This document shows positions 8,249 to 16,102 of a stretch of DNA of 35,322 nt, in pieces. Positions within the stretch are counted from its first letter, which is position 1, and the number at the start of each line of letters is the position of its first letter. The translations under genes and the position numbers were made by a program. Source of the DNA: Deltaproteobacteria bacterium (GTDB lineage Bacteria > Desulfobacterota > Desulfuromonadia > Geobacterales > Pseudopelobacteraceae); assembly GCA_021781535.1 (NCBI GenBank), contig JAJXWO010000034.1, forward strand, positions 1 through 35,322. The letters run 5' to 3'. Under the pieces are notes generated by a model. That model worked only from the letters and a program-made list of their open reading frames with translations. It made no database searches and had not been told where the DNA came from.

Positions 8249-8285
8249 CAAGACCTCCGAAGTTTAAAAAACCTCGGAGGTCTTG
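8249..8285 (+). terminator. Terminator hairpin after rlmN
   Basis: A perfect 12-bp stem (CAAGACCTCCGA at 8249-8260 with TCGGAGGTCTTG at 8274-8285) has an A-rich 13-nt loop. The following CTTTAG is a poor T tract, so efficiency is uncertain, but the position behind the rlmN operon fits termination. Confidence 0.7.
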
Positions 8286-8306
8286 CTTTAGTCAAATAAT
8301 CCCAAA

Positions 8307-8350
8307 CGGCAGTTAACTGCCGATAAAAACGGATACACGCCGATAAAACC
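8307..8350 (-). repeat. Intergenic palindromic repeat, copy 1
   Basis: This copy starts with a perfect 16-bp palindrome CGGCAGTTAACTGCCG (8307-8322). Read on the minus strand, the unit runs ATCGGCGTGTATCCG, a T-rich step and then ATCGGCAGTTAAC. It faces a related unit about 100 bp away. The units resemble the short ATCGGCG/GGTTAA-type intergenic repeats I recall from Deltaproteobacteria, but that link is from memory. Confidence 0.5.
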
Positions 8351-8448
8351 AGGACTTACATCTAAAAAACGAATCACCTTTTGGGTTAAACCAGTATTTT
8401 TCTTGAGCCTTTGATTTCTCGCTTAGAAGCGACTACTTCTGGCTGCGT

Positions 8449-8484
8449 GATCGGCGTACATCGGCGGTTAACCGCTTTTTCTTA
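8449..8484 (+). repeat. Intergenic palindromic repeat, copy 2
   Basis: Read on the plus strand this is ATCGGCGTACATCGGCG followed by GCGGTTAACCGC (8464-8475), a perfect 12-bp palindrome, and a T-rich run. It is an imperfect inverted copy of the unit at 8307-8350. The stretch between the two copies holds only a 6-bp hairpin (8419-8432) and no gene that I can support. Confidence 0.5.
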
Positions 8485-8505
8485 GGATAATACGAGTGGT
8501 TATTA

Positions 8506-9855
8506 TTACGCCTGTGGGCGCCTCGAGCGGTACTCGATCACCGGTTCGTGACGTGTCGCAGGTGCAGTGCGCGGGGTGCTACCGGCAGGCTTTGCCGATT
8601 TGCTCCACGATTTTGCCTGGCCGTCACGTCCGCCGGCTGGTTTGCCGAAGCGGCCTGCTGGTCCGCCGGGGCCGCTTTTCCGAGGGCCGCCGCTGCGACC
8701 GGCCGGTTTTCTGATGGAGGTTGTCGGCTCATGCCCGACAATCTGCAGCTCCGGCAGTTTTTTCCCGATGAAACGCTCAATGCGCTCCAGGTAATTGCGC
8801 TCGCCAGCCGACGCGAATGAAATGGCGATGCCCGTTGCTCCGGCACGACCGGTGCGGCCGATGCGGTGGACATAGTCTTCGGCAAAGCGCGGCAGGTCAA
8901 AGTTTATGACATGGCTGATACCGGTTACGTCCAGCCCTCTGGCGGCAACGTCGGTGGCCACCAGCAGGCGAATGCCGCCGCGGCGCATACGGTCGATGGT
9001 TTTGTTGCGGGCCATCTGGGTCATGTCGCCATGCAGGGCAGCTGCAGGGTAGCCGTTGCGGGAAAGTTCACGCGATAGCTCATCGGCATCACGTTTGGTA
9101 GCAGAGAATATGATGGCGCGGGTCAGTTCGGAATCACTGACCAGATGATTGAGGAGCTCTTTCTTGTGATTAAGGTTGTCGGTGACATGCAGGCGTTGTT
9201 CAATCAGTGCGTGGGATGAGGTGCTGACAGCCAGTTGAATCCGCTTCGGTTCACGCATCATCTTTTCGGCCAGTCGTGCGATGTCACCTTCCATGGTGGC
9301 GGTGAACATCAGGGTCTGGCGATTTGATGGGGTGCGATCAACAATCTTGTTGATGTCTTCGCTGAAACCCATATCGAGCATGCGGTCGGCTTCGTCGAGG
9401 ACCAGCATCTCCAGGCGGTCAAGACGGATGCTGCCGCGCTCAATGTGGTCTACGAGGCGTCCGGGAGTGGCGACAATGATGTCAACCGGTGCGGAAAGCA
9501 GGCGCAGTTGCTCGCGGTACGGCATGCCGCCGAGCAGTGAGCCGCAACGGGGACGAATGCCGCGACCGTAGTTGCGGGCGGATTCCATAACCTGACCGGC
9601 CAGCTCGCGGGTCGGTGCCAAAATCAGAATACGCGGTCCTTTGCCTGGCAGTGTCGATTTTTTTGTCAGGAGCTCAAGGGCAGGGAGCACGAAGGCGGCG
9701 GTCTTGCCGGTGCCGGTCTGTGCTGTCGCGATCAGGTCGTTGCCTGCCAGTACGATCGGGATTGATTGTTCCTGAATGGGGGTCGGGGTTGTGTAGCCGC
9801 AGGCGGTAATCGCCGAGAGGATGGCCGGATTAAGGCCCAGTTCTTCAAACGTCAT
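8506..9855 (-). CDS. rhlE: DEAD-box ATP-dependent RNA helicase
   Basis: A 449-residue helicase with all expected motifs: Q motif TPIQEQ, Walker A AQTGTGKT (45-52), PTRELAGQ, DEAD (154-157), FTATM and HRIGRTGRAG. The C-terminal 70 residues are Gly/Arg/Lys/Pro-rich, typical of the RhlE group, and probably contact RNA. The ATG at 9855 is chosen because AAAAGGAA lies just upstream and the protein then begins with the standard MTFEELGL. An open frame continues upstream for 80 codons but has no family similarity. The transcript likely starts near 10,095, leaving a leader of about 240 nt, a layout common among cold-regulated helicases. It is convergent with rlmN. Confidence 0.93.
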   Translation of the reverse strand: MTFEELGLNPAILSAITACGYTTPTPIQEQSIPIVLAGNDLIATAQTGTGKTAAFVLPALELLTKKSTLPGKGPRILILAPTRELAGQVMESARNYGRGIRPRCGSLLGGMPYREQLRLLSAPVDIIVATPGRLVDHIERGSIRLDRLEMLVLDEADRMLDMGFSEDINKIVDRTPSNRQTLMFTATMEGDIARLAEKMMREPKRIQLAVSTSSHALIEQRLHVTDNLNHKKELLNHLVSDSELTRAIIFSATKRDADELSRELSRNGYPAAALHGDMTQMARNKTIDRMRRGGIRLLVATDVAARGLDVTGISHVINFDLPRFAEDYVHRIGRTGRAGATGIAISFASAGERNYLERIERFIGKKLPELQIVGHEPTTSIRKPAGRSGGPRKSGPGGPAGRFGKPAGGRDGQAKSWSKSAKPAGSTPRTAPATRHEPVIEYRSRRPQA

Positions 9856-10101
9856 GTTGATTCCTTTTCTGGGAGCGGTGTAAAGATAAAAGCGCACACG
9901 AACCGGTGAATCAAACAGATGATTCCAGGAAAGGCAGAATACAGTAACGTGCGGGCAGACAATAAATCTTCGCCTGCCGTACGGTCTGCTTGTTTCAATC
10001 GGGATTGGAGATGATTGAAGATACAGGGGGGGCAGAATGCGATGATCAAAAGAGAAACAACGGACACCATACCGATGTTTCGTGTGGTATAACAATCCAG
10101 C

Positions 10102-10130
10102 ATCATATATGCTTTATTTTGCAAAGGCAA
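10102..10130 (-). promoter_or_regulatory. Sigma70-type promoter for rhlE
   Basis: On the minus strand TTGCCT (10125-10130) and TATGAT (10102-10107) are separated by exactly 17 bp, close to consensus. The predicted start near 10,095 gives a 5' leader of about 240 nt before the rhlE ATG. I found no other supported gene in 9,856-10,321; the part from about 10,131 to 10,321 shows no further clear signal. Confidence 0.6.
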
Positions 10131-10321
10131 GTAAAAATTTTATGGCAGGTGCATCAATTTCTGTATACGGCTGATTCTGCTCTTGTCTATTGATCCTTCG
10201 TCGTGGTAACGTCGCCGTACTCGGATCCATGGCTGTCTTTGAAAAAACGGATACGTCGGTGTATGAAGTAAATTAAAAGCGTAGCAATTCTTTTAGCGTG
10301 TACATCAAAGAGGAGTCTCGC

Positions 10322-11419
10322 GTGTCAAAACAATACGTACGTGAAATAAAAGATCGCGATCCGGTGAATGCCGTGTTTCTGGTCAAGGATAAGATTCTGG
10401 CCATGGCCAAGAACGGCAAACCGTATATGAACCTGCGCCTGATGGATAAGAGCGGCGACATCGAAGCGAAGATCTGGGACAATACGGAGCTGCTCGACAA
10501 GCAGTTTAACAAGGATGATTTTGTCAAGGTGCGTGGCAAGGCCTCGGTCTATATGAACAAAATGCAGGTTGTCATTGCTGAAATTGCCAAGGTGCCCGAG
10601 GATCAGGTGACACTGGCGGACTTTCTTCCCGAATCGCCTCGGGGCGGTGCCGAGATGCGAAGTGAGTTGACCGATACAGTCGCCACGCTTGTCAATCCTC
10701 ATCTGAGAGGGCTTATGGAGGCCTTTCTTGCCGATGAGACGTTCATGAGGCTCTATTGCCAGGCTCCGGCCGCCAAGGGGATGCATCACGTCTATCTGGG
10801 AGGATTGCTGGAACACTCGCTCTCATTGGTCAAGCTGGTCAAGACAATTGTGCCCCTGTATGGCGGCATTAATGAAGACCTGCTGGTAGTCGGGGCGCTC
10901 TTGCACGATGTCGGCAAGATTCATGAAATGAGTTTTGAGCGGGCCTTTGATTATACCGACGCCGGTAAGCTGCTCGGGCATATCACCATCGGTGTGGAAC
11001 TGGTCGGAGAAAAAATCCGCCAGGTGGACGGGTTTCCGTGTGAGCTGGCGCTGCTGCTTAAGCATATGTTGCTGTCTCACCATGGCCAATACGAATATGG
11101 TTCGCCCAAGCGCCCTAAAACGGTTGAGGCGACAATCCTTAATTATCTGGATGATATGGACTCAAAGATTAACGGCATCAAGGCTCATATCGCCAAAGAA
11201 ACCGCCTCGACGTCCCGCTGGACCGTGCACCACCGGTTGTATGACCGCTATTTCTTCAAATGCAACGGGATGGGTGATGAATTGGACGGGGGAGAGGAGG
11301 TGCGGTGCGTGCAGGACGAAACCGGTGAGGCGGCACCTCCGGAACCGGTCTCCTGCCAGAAACGGGAATCGTTTAACAACCAGCCGCTCAAGGCGCTGGA
11401 AAACCTGAAAATAGTCTGA
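10322..11419 (+). CDS. OB-fold/HD-domain phosphohydrolase, YhaM-like 3'-5' exoribonuclease
   Basis: The GTG at 10322 is preferred because AGGAG lies 6 nt before it; an earlier in-frame GTG at 10298 has no such site. The 365-residue product has an N-terminal OB-fold (about 10-95, with GKPYMNLRLMDKSGDIEAKIWD) for nucleic-acid binding. An HD domain follows (about 150-310), with metal-binding residues in GGLLEHSLSL (His165), LLHDVGKIHEM (His195-Asp196) and MLLSHHGQYEYGSPKRPK. This OB-HD layout is that of Bacillus YhaM, a 3'-5' exoribonuclease. The last 45 residues are less conserved. It is divergent from rhlE, another RNA-handling gene, and convergent with ntrC. Confidence 0.85.
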   Translation: MSKQYVREIKDRDPVNAVFLVKDKILAMAKNGKPYMNLRLMDKSGDIEAKIWDNTELLDKQFNKDDFVKVRGKASVYMNKMQVVIAEIAKVPEDQVTLADFLPESPRGGAEMRSELTDTVATLVNPHLRGLMEAFLADETFMRLYCQAPAAKGMHHVYLGGLLEHSLSLVKLVKTIVPLYGGINEDLLVVGALLHDVGKIHEMSFERAFDYTDAGKLLGHITIGVELVGEKIRQVDGFPCELALLLKHMLLSHHGQYEYGSPKRPKTVEATILNYLDDMDSKINGIKAHIAKETASTSRWTVHHRLYDRYFFKCNGMGDELDGGEEVRCVQDETGEAAPPEPVSCQKRESFNNQPLKALENLKIV

Positions 11420-11427
11420 GAGGATCT

Positions 11428-11446
11428 GGGGCTGTTATTCAGCCCC
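11428..11446. terminator. Hairpin between the converging HD and ntrC genes
   Basis: GGGGCTG (11428-11434) pairs with CAGCCCC (11440-11446) around a TTATT loop. A TCTT tract follows on the plus strand. It overlaps the ntrC stop codon and could serve the plus-strand transcript. Confidence 0.5.
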
Positions 11447-12881
11447 TCTTCATCTCTATCTGTAACTCCGATATCTTTTTCCTCAACGTATTCCGGTTGA
11501 TGCCGAGCACATCGGCTGCTTTTACCTGATTCCAGCGGCATTTTTCCAGCACAAGGCGAATCAGGGGACGTTCAACCTGTTCCAGTACCATGGCATAAAT
11601 ATCTCCCTTATCAAGCCCTTCTATGCCATTCATGCAGGATCGCAACTTCAGATCAATCAACTCTTCCAGTGACGTTTCCTGAGCCCCGGCCTGCGGAAGA
11701 TCTTTTGCAGGGAGCAGTCCCCCAAAATCATGTGCGGTTAACAGCGGGTCATTTGATAGAATAACGGCACGTTTGATGGCATTTTCAAGCTCGCGCACAT
11801 TGCCGGGCCATGAATATGACTTCAGGAGTGCCAGGGCGTCGTCAGTCAGGCGCTTGGGGGAAACCGACATTTCCGTGCAGGAACGCGACAGAAAGTAGCC
11901 GGCCAGATCGGGGATGTCGTCGCGCCGCTCCCGTAGCGGGGCGAGGATGATGGGTACAACATTCAGGCGGTAGTAAAGGTCTTCGCGAAACTCCTTCTGA
12001 CGAACCTTTTCAGCCAGCGACTGGTTGGTTGCGGCGACAATTCTGACATCGACGGCTATATTCTGATTACCGCCGATTCGGGTTACTTCCTGCTCCTGGA
12101 GAACCCGTAAAATTTTGGCTTGCAGATCAAGCGGCATATCACCAATCTCGTCAAGAAAAAGTGTGCCGTGATTCGCCTGTTCAAACTTACCCTGTTTCCG
12201 TTCGCCTGCACCGGTGAAAGCTCCCTTCTCTGAGCCGAACAGCTCGCTCTCGAGCAGGTCGCGGGGAATGGCCGCGCAGTTAATCGCTACAAAAGGTTTC
12301 CCGAGCCGTTCCGAGTTGAAATGAACAGCTCGTGCTACCAGCTCCTTGCCGGTGCCGGACTCTCCCTGGATTAAAATTGTAACATCGCTTACCGCTACTT
12401 TGCCGATGGTTTTGTAAACATCCTGCATGGCTGCTGAATTGCCGACGATGTTTTTTTCGACCTGATACCGATCTTTGAGTTCCTGTTTGAGCGTGGTGAC
12501 CTGACCGGCGATGTCACGGGCCTTGGCAACTTTTTCGATGATGGCGTCAATGACGTCCAGGTCGAACGGCTTGGTGATATAGTCGTATGCGCCCCGTTTC
12601 ATCGCTTCCACGGCATTTCTCATGCTGGCTTCTGCTGTCATGATGACCACAAGCAGATCGTTGTTCAGTTCACGGACCTTGTCCAGAAGATCAAGTCCGG
12701 TAATGCCGGGCATCTTGATGTCAAGGATTGCCAGATCATAGCAGTTGTCTTTGATCAGTTCCAATGCATGACGGCCATCATGGGCCAGATCAACGCTGAA
12801 CCCCTTCTGCTTGAGCGCTTTTGAAAGTACCCAGCGGATACTCTCTTCATCATCGGCAACCAGTATTCTGTTAAGCGGCAT
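11439..12881 (-). CDS. ntrC: NtrC-type sigma54-dependent response regulator
   Basis: A 480-residue three-domain activator. The receiver domain (1-120) has the acidic pocket Asp10-Asp11, the phosphoacceptor Asp54 in LAILDIKMPG, and Lys104 in YITKPFD. The central AAA+ domain (about 140-380) carries GESGTGKE (173-180), the sigma54-contacting GAFTGA loop (220-225) and LFLDEIGDMPLDLQ. The C-terminus ends with a Fis-type helix-turn-helix (KAADVLGINRNTLRKKI). Domain order, length and the adjacent NtrB-type kinase and dusB support NtrC, the nitrogen regulator. Its ATG is preceded by AGAGG. It is 76 bp downstream of ntrB and probably in the same transcript. The direct targets are not visible in this window. 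Confidence 0.88.
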   Translation of the reverse strand: MPLNRILVADDEESIRWVLSKALKQKGFSVDLAHDGRHALELIKDNCYDLAILDIKMPGITGLDLLDKVRELNNDLLVVIMTAEASMRNAVEAMKRGAYDYITKPFDLDVIDAIIEKVAKARDIAGQVTTLKQELKDRYQVEKNIVGNSAAMQDVYKTIGKVAVSDVTILIQGESGTGKELVARAVHFNSERLGKPFVAINCAAIPRDLLESELFGSEKGAFTGAGERKQGKFEQANHGTLFLDEIGDMPLDLQAKILRVLQEQEVTRIGGNQNIAVDVRIVAATNQSLAEKVRQKEFREDLYYRLNVVPIILAPLRERRDDIPDLAGYFLSRSCTEMSVSPKRLTDDALALLKSYSWPGNVRELENAIKRAVILSNDPLLTAHDFGGLLPAKDLPQAGAQETSLEELIDLKLRSCMNGIEGLDKGDIYAMVLEQVERPLIRLVLEKCRWNQVKAADVLGINRNTLRKKISELQIEMKRG

Positions 12882-12957
12882 GGGGAACCTCTTTTGTTAG
12901 TAGGGGTGTGCGTGCACCGGCCAACCGGGGCCCGGCACATTGCGGCCATCCATCAGT

Positions 12958-14061
12958 TTATCGTACCAGCGGCAGCAGTACCGTAAATTTTGTTCCATGT
13001 CCAGGATCTGATTCTGCCTTGATCATGCCGCGATGTTCCGAGACTATTTTGTGGCAGATTGTCAAGCCCAGGCCGGTGCCGCCCGATTTGGTGCTGAAAA
13101 ACGGCGTCCAGATATTTTCCAGATCATTCTGGGGAATACCGGGGCCATCATCACTTATCTCGATGGCAACCATTCGTGAATTGCGCTCGTTCTGTGTCAT
13201 GCGATAGTCAGAAAGAACTCTGCTTGATACCGTCAGTCGTCCGTCGATACCCACCGCATCGATTGCATTGCAAATCAGGTTCAAAAACAGGCGGGTCAGC
13301 ATTTCCTCGTCGGCCATGATATCGGGGATGCTGGGATCGAAATGTTGAATAAACGCGATCTCCCGGTCGGCTACGGCCTGTTTCTGCAATAGCAGTATAT
13401 CACCCAGGATCTTATGCAGGTTGACCGGAGCAAGCCTCAGGGCCCGTGGGGAAGCCAGCTCCAGCAACTCACGGATAATATGGTCAATTCGCTCCGTTTC
13501 CCGAATGACGACCCGGGTATATTCGAGCATCTCACTTTCCGGATCGAACTCGCGTTCCAGAAGCTGGGCGGCGCCTTTTATGCCTCCCAAGGGGTTTTTT
13601 ACTTCATGCGCCAATCCGGCGGCGAGGGTTCCCAGGGTGGAAAGGCGGTCGGCCTGGCGTACGGCTGCTTCAAGTTCACGGATATAGGTGATGTCTTTGA
13701 GCGTCAGTATCGCCCCGATATTTTCACCGCTCCCTTCGACCAATGGGTAGCAGGTAACGGCAACCGGTGTAATTTTCCCCGTTGAGCGCACGACGACATT
13801 TTCATGGTCTGAAATAGTTATGCCGGTCTTCATGGTTTTGGTAAGCATCTCGATCAGGGTTGTCTCAAGGGTAAACAGCTTATTGAACGCTGCTCCCTGA
13901 GCCTGATTTTGCGAGAATCCGGTAATCTGCTCGGCTGCGGGATTGCACAGCGTAATGAGGCCGGTGCTCCCTACAACAATAACGCCATCACCAACGCTGT
14001 CGATGACGGTGGCATAGTAGTCGTCACGCACTTTCTGATGTTGTTCAGTCGGTCTGTTCAT
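12958..14061 (-). CDS. ntrB: NtrB-type PAS histidine kinase
   Basis: A soluble 367-residue kinase without membrane segments. A PAS domain (about 15-125) is followed by the dimerisation/phosphoacceptor box LAHEVKNPLGGIKGAAQLLE (His152), which is the GlnL/NtrB signature. The ATPase domain has NLICNAIDA (N box), ISDDGPGIP (G1), FFSTKSGGTGLGL (F/G2) and a final GTKFTVLLPL. In enterics this kinase senses nitrogen through PII. The start overlaps the end of dusB by 17 bp and has only a weak ribosome-binding site, so translational coupling is likely. It pairs with ntrC downstream. Confidence 0.87.
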   Translation of the reverse strand: MNRPTEQHQKVRDDYYATVIDSVGDGVIVVGSTGLITLCNPAAEQITGFSQNQAQGAAFNKLFTLETTLIEMLTKTMKTGITISDHENVVVRSTGKITPVAVTCYPLVEGSGENIGAILTLKDITYIRELEAAVRQADRLSTLGTLAAGLAHEVKNPLGGIKGAAQLLEREFDPESEMLEYTRVVIRETERIDHIIRELLELASPRALRLAPVNLHKILGDILLLQKQAVADREIAFIQHFDPSIPDIMADEEMLTRLFLNLICNAIDAVGIDGRLTVSSRVLSDYRMTQNERNSRMVAIEISDDGPGIPQNDLENIWTPFFSTKSGGTGLGLTICHKIVSEHRGMIKAESDPGHGTKFTVLLPLVR

Positions 14062-15049
14062 CTGGATTATGGCCCACGGTATCGGGTATGCTCCGAATCC
14101 TTTCTGTTAGCATCAGGATATCTTGAATCGATTGGGCTGAATTGGCTGTCCGGCGGATCTCCGAAGCTCCGGTAAATCCTTTGGCATACCAGCCGATATG
14201 TTTCTTGATCTCCCGGACGGCAACCGCTTCACCGCGCTCCTCAGTAAACAGGTGCAGATGTTTTTCAATGGCAGCGGCCCGCTCGCGGGTGCTGACCGGA
14301 ATGTAGTCGCCGGACTGTTCAAGCTCTCGGACCTGTCTGAAAATCCAGGGGTTGCCAAGTGCTCCGCGCGCAATCATGATGCCGTCACAGCCGGTCTCTT
14401 CCAGCATGCGGAGGCAATCATGAGGTGTAAACAGGTCACCACTCCCTAAGACGGGAATAGAAAGACGTTCTTTCATTTCCCTGAGCTGGTTCCAGTCGGC
14501 CTGGCCGGAAAACATCAGGCTGCGGCTGCGGGGGTGCAGGGTGATGGCATCACACCCCTCGGCTTCCGCAATGCGTCCTACCTCTTGAAAAACGGTGGTG
14601 CCGCAATGCCAACCGGAACGGATCTTGATGGTCAGTGGCAGCGTAGTCGCCGCACGCACGGCACGAACGATGGCGGCAATTTTACGTGGCTCCTGTAGCA
14701 ACGCGCTGCCTGCACCGGTTCCGACCACTTTGCGCACCGGGCAGCCCATATTGATGTCGAGCAGATCGCCGTACCCTTCTACCATGCGTGCCGCTTCAGC
14801 CAGATCGTCAGGTTTATCGCCAAAAAGCTGGATGCCGAGCGGCCGATCCTCGGGAGAACTCTTCAAAAGGGCCAGTGTCTTGATCCCTTCGCGCACCAAT
14901 CCATTGACACTAACCATTTCGGTATAGGCCAGTGAAGCTCCGGTCTCCCGACAGATCAGGCGAAACGGTAGATTTGTGATTCCCGCCAAGGGTGCAAGCA
15001 CGACATTGTGCGCAAGGGCGAGAGAGCCAATTGTTAGTGGTTTTAGCAT
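14045..15049 (-). CDS. dusB: tRNA-dihydrouridine synthase B
   Basis: With the ATG at 15049 the 334-residue product starts MLKPLTIGSLALAHNVVLAPLAGITNLPFR, the normal start of the Dus TIM barrel with its FMN-binding LAPLAG. It carries the catalytic cysteine in INMGCPVRKV, then IRSGW, ITLHPRS, GSGDLFTP and the late GASEIR segment. It reduces uridine in tRNA. No strong Shine-Dalgarno sequence precedes the ATG, and the open frame continues upstream without family similarity, so the start is moderately certain. It heads the dusB-ntrB-ntrC transcript, an order equivalent to nifR3-ntrB-ntrC of alphaproteobacteria. Confidence 0.9.
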   Translation of the reverse strand: MLKPLTIGSLALAHNVVLAPLAGITNLPFRLICRETGASLAYTEMVSVNGLVREGIKTLALLKSSPEDRPLGIQLFGDKPDDLAEAARMVEGYGDLLDINMGCPVRKVVGTGAGSALLQEPRKIAAIVRAVRAATTLPLTIKIRSGWHCGTTVFQEVGRIAEAEGCDAITLHPRSRSLMFSGQADWNQLREMKERLSIPVLGSGDLFTPHDCLRMLEETGCDGIMIARGALGNPWIFRQVRELEQSGDYIPVSTRERAAAIEKHLHLFTEERGEAVAVREIKKHIGWYAKGFTGASEIRRTANSAQSIQDILMLTERIRSIPDTVGHNPDEQTD

Positions 15050-15106
15050 GATACACACAGACGACGCGAATCGGGAGGGAGAAAACGGTCTTGTCCTGCC
15101 TAAATT

Positions 15107-15134
15107 TTGGGCATAGTAGCACAGTCGATATAAA
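15107..15134 (+). promoter_or_regulatory. Possible promoter for tatB
   Basis: TTGGGC (15107-15112) and TATAAA (15129-15134), 16 bp apart, lie about 90 bp before the tatB ATG. The -35 is poor; the -10 matches at five of six positions. Confidence 0.33.
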
Positions 15135-15140
15135 TGGCAA
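15113..15140 (-). promoter_or_regulatory. Possible promoter for dusB-ntrB-ntrC
   Basis: On the minus strand TTGCCA (15135-15140) and TACTAT (15113-15118) are spaced by 16 bp. The candidate plus-strand promoter for tatB, TTGGGC (15107-15112) with TATAAA (15129-15134), overlaps it, so the two may interfere. This rests on pattern matching only. Confidence 0.4.
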
Positions 15141-15225
15141 GGGCAAAAGTAGATTTTTATTGCCAACGCGCGTATTTCCGTTTTTAATACAGGTAACTCA
15201 AGGGGTCTGTAGAAGGAGAACTGCA

Positions 15226-15519
15226 ATGTTTGGAATCGGTATGCCGGAAATGATAATTATTCTTGTAATAGCTCTGATCGTCATCGGTCCGCACAAACTG
15301 CCGGAACTTGCCAAGTCGTTGGGAAAGGGGCTTGCGGAGTTCAAAAAAGCTTCAGAAGGGTTCCAGCGCTCCGTTCAGGAAGAGGCCAACAAGCCTGAAG
15401 AGCCCGTAAAAGAGCCGGCGTCTCAGGCGCTGGCAGCCTCTGCAGTCGTGGAGCCGGTTACGCCGGGTGAGCCGCCGGAATCGCAGCCTGTTGAAAAGAA
15501 AGAAACGCCACACGCCTGA
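15226..15519 (+). CDS. tatB: TatA/TatB-family protein of the twin-arginine translocase, TatB-like
   Basis: AGGAG at 15214-15218 fixes the ATG. The 97-residue product has one N-terminal membrane helix ([16 protein letters not shown]), the Gly-Pro hinge typical of TatB, and an amphipathic helix [19 protein letters not shown]. An acidic, Pro/Glu/Ala-rich cytoplasmic tail follows. It takes part in export of folded proteins bearing twin-arginine signals. TatA and TatB are hard to tell apart in this lineage: the GP hinge favours TatB while the short length also fits TatA. tatC is not adjacent. It is divergent from dusB and convergent with hsp20, with a hairpin between them. Confidence 0.8.
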   Translation: MFGIGMPEMIIILVIALIVIGPHKLPELAKSLGKGLAEFKKASEGFQRSVQEEANKPEEPVKEPASQALAASAVVEPVTPGEPPESQPVEKKETPHA

Positions 15520-15533
15520 TATCTGCGCTGTAA

Positions 15534-15568
15534 ACAGCGAGAGCCCTGCATTTCCCGGCTCTCGCTGT
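15534..15568. terminator. Hairpin between the converging tatB and hsp20 genes
   Basis: A perfect 12-bp stem (ACAGCGAGAGCC at 15534-15545, GGCTCTCGCTGT at 15557-15568) with an 11-nt loop lies 15 bp after the tatB stop and 20 bp from the hsp20 stop. Flanking T tracts are short on both strands. Confidence 0.75.
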
Positions 15569-15588
15569 CTTAATCAGAGTACGTGAAA

Positions 15589-16035
15589 TTATTTTACCTC
15601 AATATTGATCTGTTTCGGTTTCGTTTCCTCTTTTTTGGGGAGAGTAATCGTTAATACCCCCTTATCGCAGCTTGCGACAACTTTTTCCTGATTTATGGTG
15701 GTCGGCAGGCTGAAACTGCGCTGGAAACTGCCGAAATATCTTTCGATGCGATGGTAATTTTCCTTTTTTACCTCATCCTCGTGCTTGCGCTCCCCCTTCA
15801 AAATCAGGGTGGCATCTTCAATACGCACTTCGATGTCCTTTTGATCAACATCAGGCAATTCGGCTTTAATAATGATAGAATCAGCGGTTTCATAAATATC
15901 AACCGCCGGCTGCCAGAGCCCCTCATTAATATCCTCACTTGGCAAGTCGTGATTCCACGAAAGGTTGAGGAGCCGGTTCATCTGGTCCTGCATGGTGCGC
16001 AACTCCCTGAGCGGGTTGTATTTTACCAGTGCCAT
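15589..16035 (-). CDS. Small heat-shock protein of the Hsp20/alpha-crystallin family
   Basis: AAGGAGGG (16043-16050) sits 7 nt before the ATG at 16035, which gives MALVKYNPLRELRTMQDQMN, the usual Hsp20 beginning. The 148-residue product has the alpha-crystallin domain (about 40-140) with WQPAVDIYETADSIIIKAELP, the long strand region around IERYFGSFQRSFSLP, and the closing GVLTITLPKKEE. It holds unfolded proteins in a refoldable state in the cytoplasm. The C-terminal I-x-I-like INIEV could serve oligomer contacts. A TTGACA on the minus strand (16101-16106) overlaps the recO stop and could be the -35, but I see no convincing -10 or heat-shock sigma32 pattern. Confidence 0.93.
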   Translation of the reverse strand: MALVKYNPLRELRTMQDQMNRLLNLSWNHDLPSEDINEGLWQPAVDIYETADSIIIKAELPDVDQKDIEVRIEDATLILKGERKHEDEVKKENYHRIERYFGSFQRSFSLPTTINQEKVVASCDKGVLTITLPKKEETKPKQINIEVK

Positions 16036-16102
16036 AACTATACCCTCCTTTAAGCGGTTATGATCATATCTATACAAAAGGATAATCATGATTTAATAAA
16101 TG

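Noticed and set aside
8464..8484. GCGGTTAACCGC plus T run as an intrinsic terminator for rlmN
   Set aside because: The palindrome has no loop and lies well beyond the better rlmN hairpin at 8249-8285; it fits better as part of the intergenic repeat pair.
9856..10095. 80-codon N-terminal extension of rhlE
   Set aside because: RhlE proteins begin at MTFEELGL; AAAAGGAA directly precedes that ATG, and the extension includes the predicted transcript leader.
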